Shown here in pieces: positions 56,209-64,000 of a stretch of 64,000 nt of DNA; position 1 is the first letter of the stretch, and every line of letters begins with the position of its first letter. Made by a program: the position numbers and the translations under genes. The notes beneath the pieces are model-generated. The model saw only the letters and a list, made by a program, of their open reading frames with translations, made no database searches and had not been told where the DNA came from. Source of the stretch: Kwoniella bestiolae CBS 10118 (Eukaryota > Basidiomycota > Tremellomycetes > Tremellales > Cryptococcaceae); contig NC_089242.1 of NCBI RefSeq assembly GCF_000512585.2, forward strand, positions 558,001-622,000, written 5' to 3'.

Positions 56209-56573
56209 ATGGGTGATGAATGCGCAATGCAAGGAAGGGACATGGGGCAAGGTTCATAGGTGTATATAGATTACGAGTAGGCAGACTGTCCACCAAAAAG
56301 CAAACATGCATTACCTAGCATTAGTCATAAATTGTAATTGACCATTACGAATTACGATCGCTATCATTTAGTGTCATTACAGATTTGTATTAGGCCTCTA
56401 TAGCGTAAAAGTGGAGGTTTTGATTGTGCAAACACGCGACTGTTCTTTGTTCTTTGGGATGGGATGAGTTAACAAGTTGAATGATAAGTTAGCAACATAA
56501 ACATTGCACTCACTTGCTCATCTATCATTCAACTCACTTTATCCAACTCATCATACATGTTCACTTCCTCACA
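56209..56573. other. Intergenic, CCT2 end to the next gene
   Basis: 365 bases in a head-to-tail pair. No gene or distinctive signal seen. Confidence 0.4.
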
Positions 56574-59500
56574 ATGACATCCACCCACAAATACCCAGAC
56601 CTGGGCAAAACATCGTAAGCTTGCCCTTCCTGAATCGTACATGGGATAAAGCTAACACCCCCGCAGAGCAATGTTTACCTCCCTGCCAACAAACGAGGAA
56701 CTCCCATTCCTCCCTCCCTTACCCGACACACCTCAACACGCATACAAATCATACCTCTCCGAAGCCTATCTCCTCAAAGCCAAGACTCCGCTGACCAGGA
56801 AACTATGGGAAGAACGATCAAACTCGCCTATAGAGAATAATGGGTCGATGAAACGAACGGATAGTTCAGGTTCAGGTTCGGGGACGAGGAAATGGGACGT
56901 AGAGGTTGATTATCCCGTTTTGACTACTAGACAAAGTGTGTTTGGTACTCCTCTGCCTATCGGTCGGATTCCCAGTACGGATTATCTCAAAACTATCAAG
57001 AAGACTCCGGTGCAAACTAAGCCTATGGCGGAGTCAGCCTCACCGGACAGTAGCTCGCAGGAGATCAGTCAACCCAATCCAGCAGAAATACCAATCCCTG
57101 AAGATACCTCTGACGTTCTGACGGTTGATGAGATACCACTTGGTCAAAGCAGGACATCACCATCCAAAGCGAAAGATACCATGCCCCTGCTTTCACCTGT
57201 CAAAACAAGCGAACCCAATCAAGCCCAACAACCAAGAATATCAGCGTCATTCAACCTCCCCACCCACATCGCCGAGGCTTCTTTACTCGCCGACCAATCC
57301 CTGATGGGCAGCGCATCAAGCTGTGCCGATGAAGATAGCTTCCATCTAGGTATAGACAAACTTAGACCAGCGAGAGCCTCAAGCGAGGAAAAGGAAGAGG
57401 AATCAAGATCAAATATACCGACCAAACCACAACCCACCAAATCCACTTTCCTTGCTCCCCCTCAGAACCCTTTAGATCAATCCACCATCCTACCTCGCTC
57501 ACCAGCCAAGACAGCTCATTTGCTCGAACCAACAAATGCGCTCTCCAATATCGACCCTCCCTGGTCGGACGATTCGCAATCATACGAATCTTCCATCTCT
57601 TCCAGAGAAAACTCCATTTCACCCGAAAAGCCCTCGTCTCCATATATGACTCTACCCCACTCGAGAAGTATGAGAGAGTTCCCATCTTCCTCATCATCAC
57701 ACTCTATCGTCAATACTCTACCCAAAATCAAGCGAACTTTCCCCGCATCTTCATCTGGTCAATCGCTATCTTCGGTGTGCGAAGATGAATATCGATTTGA
57801 TGGAGAAGTCAGTACATTGCTACCTGTCAGTCCAATGAAGACTGCTCATCTGCTTACAGATGCGGAATTGATAAGTAAAGAGAAGCTAGAAGAACAAGAT
57901 GCAAGCTTTAGATTACCTCTGCCCACCACCCGACTTGGGCCAACGCCACACAAACCTTCCTTCATGAGCAAGACGCCTAGGAAATCGCCGCCTGCTAAGA
58001 TGAGTCCTATCAAGACGATTGTGAGGGGTAATATCCATAGTACGAAGAGCGCAATGGAGGAAGGGGATGTGACGTTTGATGTGAAGGATTTGTTGACAAG
58101 AGTGAATAAACCGAAAAGAGCTTCTGGGACTGAAGAGAGTTTTGTGGATTTGTTGCATGATGATTTCATGCCTGAGGGATTGGATGCGTGAGTCAGCTTC
58201 GAATCTCCCTTCCAACTAGGGTAGCACAACCAGCTGATATGGTGTTCTACGTTAGGTCGATGATGGGTCCAGACGAAACGATGTTACCTCCCTCGCTCCG
58301 TCCGAGAAACGTTGGAGCGAATAGCGTCAGTCCGATCAAGCCGTCTTCATACGCTAGCCCTGTACGACTGGCGAGACAGACCGAGATATCAAGTCCCATC
58401 AGGCGATTCCCTTCTTCTCGCACTGCTCATAATCTCGCTGGTCAAGCCGAAGACACCATAGCCGACAAGAAAGAAGCAACCCTCACCAGGTCCAAAAGTT
58501 TGTCAAGGGTAGCAGAGATAATTGAACGAGTAAGATCTGAACGAGCTGCCACCCTTCATGCCCAGGTCCCCAAGCCCACGAACAATGTACCGGAAGAGGT
58601 AGAAATACTCGCATCGCCACCTAAGACAGCTATCAGGACTAGGACCTACACTACTGCCCGAACTCCCGCTACGACCACCACTAGACCAAGAACCAGTATG
58701 ATGCCTCCTCCGCCTGGTACTTCTCGAAGAATCTCTCTATCCGCCGGTGCTCTGCCTTTATCCTCTAGTGCTTCTCACAAGACTGTTGAGCTGCCTGCTG
58801 CTAGACCTGCTCCTCGAATCTCGACAGTCACCGGTAAACGGTTGACGACCACCACCAACAGACCTGTAACGAGCACTACAGCTTCATCGAGATTGGGTAT
58901 TACCGCCAGACCTGCCGTTTCCTCTCGAACAATGCTACCTCCGACTTCCCGAGTCGAGACAAAGACCATAACTGGATCATCTTCCAGTACAGTCTCTTCA
59001 TCAGCTACTATCGCCTCGATCCCTACTGCCCGAGCTACCAGACCGTCAACCATCACTGCACCTTCCGCTAGACCGAGTATCACTACTCGGCCCACTACTA
59101 TCACGACTGCCTCGAGGGTATCTAGACCATCGACCATCCGTCCAAGCGGATTACCAAAACCTGGAGAAGGCCCTACAGCTAGATCAGCTCCCTCCATCGA
59201 GTCAAGGTCGAGAGTATCAAGAGGGTTCGGTACGGATGCTACTTCATCTACCAATCGAAGTTCAGCTGTGAGCTCGAGAGTATTAAGTGAACTTTCGACT
59301 GGACCTACTACCGCTAGATCAGCAGAACCCATCAAATCTAGAGCATTATCCACACCTGCCTCATCCACTCTACCTAGAACAGCAGAGAAGGTACCTCCCC
59401 TTCCTACCTCCAGAGTCGCTCGACCACCCACCACTGCTAGAGAGGGCATCAAGAAAGGTTCGTTACCTGCTCCTTCAGGTGGTACGGCCGCGCAAAGAAG

Positions 59501-59675
59501 TAGGATTGGAAGTTCCACTACTTCCACTACTAGTACAGCGGGATTACCAAGACCTTCCGTGAGACCCACTGCAGGAATTGGGAAGAGCTCTGCACCGCCT
59601 ACTTCTGCACCAGGGCCGGGGTTGAATGCTTTGAGAGAGAGATTGGATAGGTTGCATGCTAGGCAGGTCAGGTAG
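56574..59675 (+). CDS. Large Ser/Thr/Pro/Arg-rich protein with repeated SPxKT motifs
   Basis: Three exons (56574-56614, 56667-58187, 58256-59675) give 993 residues. The product is nearly all low complexity. A repeated motif, Ser-Pro-x-Lys-Thr, occurs through the first 600 residues, including SPAKTAHLL (near 291), SPMKTAHLL (near 402), SPVKTSE, SPIKTIVRG and SPPKTAIRT. These are perfect CDK consensus sites (S-P-x-K). The second half (about 640-960) is Thr/Ala/Arg/Pro-rich and strongly basic, like the microtubule-binding parts of MAPs. The last residues (LNALRERLDRLHARQV) could form a short coiled coil. No family is recognised; a cell-cycle or cytoskeletal role is inference from composition. 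The first exon is short but joined in phase (KTS-A-MFTSLPTNEEL); a start at the second-exon ATG (56671) is the alternative. Confidence 0.8.
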
Positions 59676-60032
59676 GAGTGGAAAGGTCGTTTGTTGTATA
59701 CTCTCTATATCACTGTTACTTCTCGAATTGGATTGGTCTTTTGGCTTTTGGCCGCTAGCAAATTGTGCTGTGGTTATCTGTAGATATGGACACTTCCATT
59801 TTGGTCTTTATATCATCGTATCATATACCAATGTCATTACATACCATGTACATAATCTATCATGATGATTATAAATGTACAACAACATCAATCAGACATA
59901 TTAAGCGGACCCCCATCCTTAAGATCATATCATACCTTGGTTATCTTACATTGTCCCTTTACCTTAGTCTTACACCTTCCGATCTACCCATTTACTTTGC
60001 TAGTTCTACGTTTACTTGCAACACTCGATCAA
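59676..60032. other. Convergent intergenic region
   Basis: 357 bases between convergent genes, A/T-rich, presumably with both poly(A) sites. Confidence 0.4.
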
Positions 60033-63000
60033 TCACCCATCAACAACTTCCAAAGGTTTCAACACCTCTCCCAATCCCTTGTTGACCACGTCCAACCATC
60101 CCCCCAAATCATCCACGTTCCTGATCAATTCCTGGAACACCTGTTCCGCATCCAGATCCAAACGTAGTGGCGTGATTGGCGGTCCACCTGCATAGATATT
60201 GAACGTGGTGGCCATAGGTGATATCTGTGATGGGTGACCAGGACCGGGACCAGGGGAAGTAGGGTTCGTACTGTTCCCACTTGGGGGAGAGGACGCTGAG
60301 ATGGTATGGCTCGATGGGTTGTTGGACATTGGCTGAGATTGCTGGTTGTTTAGCGATGAGAGGGGGGAGGGGGTGAATTGGAATTTGTTGGGTATGGTGG
60401 TTAGTGTGTTGGGTGAGGGGGGGAGGAGATCAGGTAGGTCAGGGACAGTTGCTGAGAGCTATACGAGGGGTGAAAGCATTAGTTTCTGGTCTGGCCCAAT
60501 TATCTATATGCTTTCTTGATATTGATGAGGTAGTATGGATGATCAAGTGGACGAGATCTGGTTTGAGAAAGAACATGTACCCACCTTCAACAGATCCCTC
60601 AACCCCACCGCATGTCCCTCATCGACCCTACTCCCACTCCTACTTCGCATCATCCCAATCCCACCCCCAGCAGGACCATTCGTCATTCCTGGACCGATCG
60701 GTCTGCCCAATCCCAGTCCAGCTGCTCCCACTCCAGGGCCGGGAATATTCAAATTCTTATTTGGACTCAACAGCGGACCGTTCCCTCCTGGGTTGTCGCT
60801 TTGCTGAGCCAATGCCAAAGCCTGCTGATGAGCCTGGTTGTTCAGCATAGCACGACCCTCCATGACAGCCACACTGGCCTGTCTCATCATTTGAGGTCGG
60901 GGTGGTAAGCCTGGCATCTTATTTGGTGAATCACCTGATGGGAGAGGGATCGTCGGTGCGGCTGAATGCATCCTATTCAATGGTGGAGCCTGAACCCTTG
61001 ATCCCATCCCGGACGAACCGGACGCACCACCAGGAGGAACGGGACCTTTCGATACGAGGGGGAATTGGAATCCCCTTAATCCCTCTCCCATCGATCCTCC
61101 GCCTCCGGGCCGCTTCATAGGTGGTTTAGGCCTATCTTCAGGCTGGGATCGAGACGTAGCAGAGATAGTATCCATACTCATCTTGGGTTTTAATGAAGGC
61201 AATCCTTCATTAGGCTTGGCAGTGGGTGTTGGAGCCTGTGAATCTGACAGTTCATGAGTGGGTATATCCAGAGCCAGCTGGTCCGACCCGTGAGAATGCA
61301 GATTACGAATGAACCGCTGTCGGACGGTACCCTTCGTATCTGAGTCGGGGGAGTCGGGGGGCAGGTGGATAGTCTCCTCGGGTTCCGGGCTGGGGAATCT
61401 ACCGACCTGTTCGATAGAGGTCGAGCCGCCGTCTTCTGATGATTGAGGGGTGGAGGGCTGTTGCATTGCGAAAGATTGGAAGGGGTCGGGATCGGAGGAT
61501 GATTCATCGTGGAATAGACGTCGGAGGGATTGTGGAGCGGGTCGAGCGGTTGGGGGAGATAGGTTCGAGAGAGCTATACGCGGAAGGGGAAGGTAACTCA
61601 GCTATGTAATTTTGCGATGAGAGGTTGGGCATGCTCACATAGATCCCCTTCTTGCGCTTTCTGGTCTACCATCATACTCATTCTTGATCTGACGGTCTAC
61701 AAGAATAAAAACACACACCATCAGCCATCATACATAACTTCATATTGGTCTATTCACTTACGTCAAAAGCCCAGTCATCCCTACTAACGTCATTCATCCC
61801 ATCATACTCCTCCTCATCGTCCACACTAGCCCCCACACCAGGAGCCAAGCTCTGTCTCTGCCCTCCCGATTCCTTCCAAGCCTGGTACCGTACTATCAAC
61901 TCATTCAACGCTGTCAGAGGTGTCTTCTGATTATTCTTGATCCATTTCAACTTGCTCAACTCTTCCGCACCGGACCTATCGGAGGGTTCTTCATTCAAAC
62001 ACGCTAGGACGAAATCCCTCATATCCTTGGACCAATGATCCCCCTCTAATTTCGGTGCACGCATCTTCCGATCGGATAACATCATGATTGCCCGGGCGGC
62101 AGGTTGACCAGACATCGGTGGTTCGCCGTATGCCATTTCCAATAGGGTTATACCCAGTGACCAGATATCCGCTTTGGAGTCGTACAGACGGCCTTCGGTT
62201 ACTACCTCCGGAGCCATCCAGTAGGGGGTTCCTACGAATGTAGATCGCTTAGAGGTGGAGGATTGGAGGAGGGCGGCAACACCGAAATCGCATAGGAGGA
62301 TTCGGGGTGGGGAGGTGGTGAGGAGGACGTTGGCGGCTGTGTGGTACGGTACGTGTCAGTCAGGTTGTACGTTTGAGTTGTGATATGAGTTTTAGTCGTT
62401 CAGGGTTAAATGAGAGATGGGAGAGCTGTGGGATGGTAGAATGCTCACCTTTCAGATCTCTGTGGATCACCCCGTTCTTATGCAGTGCAGCCAATGCTTG
62501 TAGGACTTCTCTCATGATCAAACAGATATGCAATTCTTTCAATGGTTGTGCTCGTGACTAATACAACATGAATATCAGACATGGAAAAGTCGATCTCCAA
62601 TTAGTTGGAGAGAGTCACTCACCAAAGTCCGTATACTCCCCCCTTCAGCCAACTCCATGATAATCCAAACTTTCGGTCCCTCCATCAAACTTCCATAGTA
62701 CTTCACCACGTTCGGAACAGGTGTAGTAGTAGTCGATCCTCCATTACCCCCTCCACCACCCAACATCAACTGCTGCAACAACGCGATCTCCTTCTGTATA
62801 TCACCGACATCGTCATCTTCCGTATCGAGATTGATGATTTTCAAAGCTACGATGTGACCCGTAGGTTTATGCTGCCCCTTGTAGACCGCTCCGTAGGCTC
62901 CTTTACCTATTATTTCGAGTTTCTACGCGACACGTCTAACTATCAGCTTCGACTTCTTCTTCGCCTTCGACAGATGGAAAAGATACGTAGGGTGGGATGC

Positions 63001-63107
63001 ATACGTCCACTCACATCGTATATCCTATCTGGGTGGATATCCTTGGGCTGAGTAGCGAGTGAGGAGATGTATGCCTGTTCGCGTGAGATGGCATTGGGGA
63101 TGACCAT
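60033..63107 (-). CDS. KIC1: Ste20/GCK-family protein kinase, Kic1/Nak1-like
   Basis: GCK-III-type kinases such as Kic1/Nak1 act in the RAM pathway upstream of the Cbk1/Orb6 NDR kinase, controlling polarity and cell separation. Exons 63015-63107, 62623-62922, 62449-62557, 61762-62336, 61639-61696, 60585-61573 and 60033-60458 give 849 residues. The kinase domain lies near the N-terminus: KLEIIGKGAYGAVYKG, HIVALKIINLDTEDD, VWIIMELAEGGSIRTL, VIHRDLKAANVLL, LLCDFGVAALLQ and FVGTPYWMAPEVV. A Gly/Thr-rich insertion (GGGGGNGGSTTTT) sits between the alpha-C region and beta-4. The C-terminal ~500 residues are Pro/Ser/Gly-rich and end with a helix (DAEQVFQELIRNVDDLGGWL). The start is uncertain: the open exon extends to 63176 behind an acceptor-like CATAG, so an extra upstream exon is possible. 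Confidence 0.9.
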
Positions 63108-63959
63108 TTCATGGGTGTTGTCGTTAAAGGGATCGTTAGAACAGGTCAACTGTTCAAGGGATGATAAGTCGGATGCCTATGTATCGTGGTCGTGACTGAT
63201 GTTAGAAGCGTTGCTGGCGTGAATCGTGATGAATGATTTTGTATGTTATAAATCGATATGTGACGTTTCAAAGTGAGAAAGAGTGAAGTCGGAAAGTGAA
63301 TGAAATCTGAAAAGACAGATGCGTCTTTGTCCTTGTCGTGTTGTTTTTATCCTTGTCCCTCCGTCCATCCCTGTCCGTTGATTCCATACATACTCTTATA
63401 CTCTTATCACGCATACATGCATGGGCTCCTGGAATTGTATTCATGTTCATATCCCATATATTCCATATTCTTCTTCCGTGCTCCTCTCGATCCCATCCTA
63501 TATCTCATTCTTCACTCATACCTCGTCTTTCACTCTTCACCCTTGTCTCTCGGCCGGATGCTTTTATTGACTTGACTTGGCCGAGGATGCATATGGGATG
63601 TTAAAAAGGTACATGTCATCACTGGAATCAAAAATGAAAAGACTGTGAACATGTTTCGTAATCTTTCGTAATCAACCATTACAAAACAGTCCTAATCGGG
63701 GAGAGGGTACTCGTACAGTGACTTCGTCGCTCTAACGCCAAGGTTACACTATCAATCACTCTATTACTCATACACCCAAATACCCAATACCCAATACCAT
63801 TCATCCCAATTTCCCAGTAACCCTTCTTCCTCTTCATAATCATCACTCGATCATCCATTGCCTAGGATCGCAAACTAAACAGTCGTGAGTATCCATCTCA
63901 TTTTCAACCGTCAGAGACCCCCTCGCTCCCTCACTCCCTCTCGATCATCTTCCTCGGCG
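63108..63959. promoter_or_regulatory. Divergent region upstream of the kinase and the right-edge gene
   Basis: About 850 bases. Possibly includes an unseen first exon of the kinase (to 63176 and beyond). Near 63770-63800 the sequence repeats CCCAATAC. A likely leader intron lies at about 63884-63932 (GTGAGT to CCGTCAG) just before the right-edge ATG. Confidence 0.4.
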
Positions 63960-64000
63960 ATGTCCGTGTCATCTCCTAATCGCTCGTCACCTCATCATCG
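63960..64000 (+). CDS. Probable start of a gene running off the right edge
   Basis: An ATG at 63960 opens a frame MSVSSPNRSSPHH up to the window end. A plausible spliced leader precedes it, and the Ser/Pro-rich start is typical of proteins in this window. Only 13 residues are visible, so no function can be given. Confidence 0.35.
   Translation, partial: MSVSSPNRSSPHH

Noticed and set aside
58775..59569. 264-residue open frame on the minus strand
   Set aside because: It is antisense to the Thr/Arg/Pro-rich half of the 993-residue protein; low-complexity coding sequence commonly leaves the opposite strand open. No domain content.
1..64000. CRISPR arrays, tRNA genes, intact transposons or a biosynthetic cluster
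   Set aside because: None was seen by eye: no regularly spaced repeats, no convincing tRNA B box with matching A box, no transposase or reverse transcriptase motifs and no grouped secondary-metabolism genes. A tRNAscan and repeat-library run would be decisive.

Overview
This window is nuclear DNA from a basidiomycete yeast of the Tremellomycetes, most like Cryptococcus or Kwoniella. The evidence is gene architecture and content. Almost every gene is cut by many short introns (about 50 to 100 bases) with GTGAGT or GTAAGT donors and CTGAC/CTGAT-like branch sites. Genes sit close together on both strands, and the proteins are typical of this group. I rebuilt exon chains by hand; in nearly every gene the summed exon lengths are divisible by three and give an uninterrupted protein.

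Layout, left to right. An MFS transporter start (1-635, -) and a Pho85-type cyclin (1383-2760, -) are followed by a 3 kb gene-poor stretch that seems to hold a decayed gene. Then come IMP dehydrogenase (5857-7843, +), cyclin C (8181-9774, -), an importin-13/Pdr6-like karyopherin with 20 exons (10245-14877, +), a possible Mediator Med20-like protein (15133-16527, -), the APC/C RING subunit Apc11 (16929-17763, +), the palmitoyltransferase AKR1 (18296-21791, +), an unrecognised nuclear-type protein (22012-23149, -), the arginine methyltransferase RMT2 (23406-25081, +), an unrecognised 185-residue protein (25529-26244, -), a solitary 5S rRNA gene (26704-26821, -) and a secreted Rds1-like protein (27268-28632, -).

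The second half holds a double HMG-box protein (31446-34161, +), a monocarboxylate-type MFS transporter (35203-38073, +) with a doubtful 111-residue gene after it, a membrane protein with a charged tail (38937-40377, -), a Swa2/auxilin-like clathrin-uncoating cochaperone (40680-43799, -), the tRNA dihydrouridine synthase DUS1 (44307-46684, +), an Ice2-like ER protein (47021-48877, -), a mitochondrial PP2C phosphatase (49259-51434, +), a tiny 77-residue gene (51613-51907, -) with a possible decayed relative beside it (52576-52951, -), chaperonin CCT2 (53833-56208, +), a 993-residue low-complexity protein (56574-59675, +), a Ste20/GCK-family kinase like Kic1/Nak1 (60033-63107, -) and the probable start of another gene at the right edge.

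These genes are mostly unrelated housekeeping functions, as expected for an ordinary euchromatic arm. I see no biosynthetic cluster, virus, intact transposon, CRISPR array or tRNA, and no evidence of a new multi-gene system. The points most worth a second look are an Apc11 RING whose last zinc ligand is Asp rather than Cys, the lone 5S gene, the tiny gene with its interrupted neighbour, the decayed gene near 4-5 kb, and several odd domain insertions.
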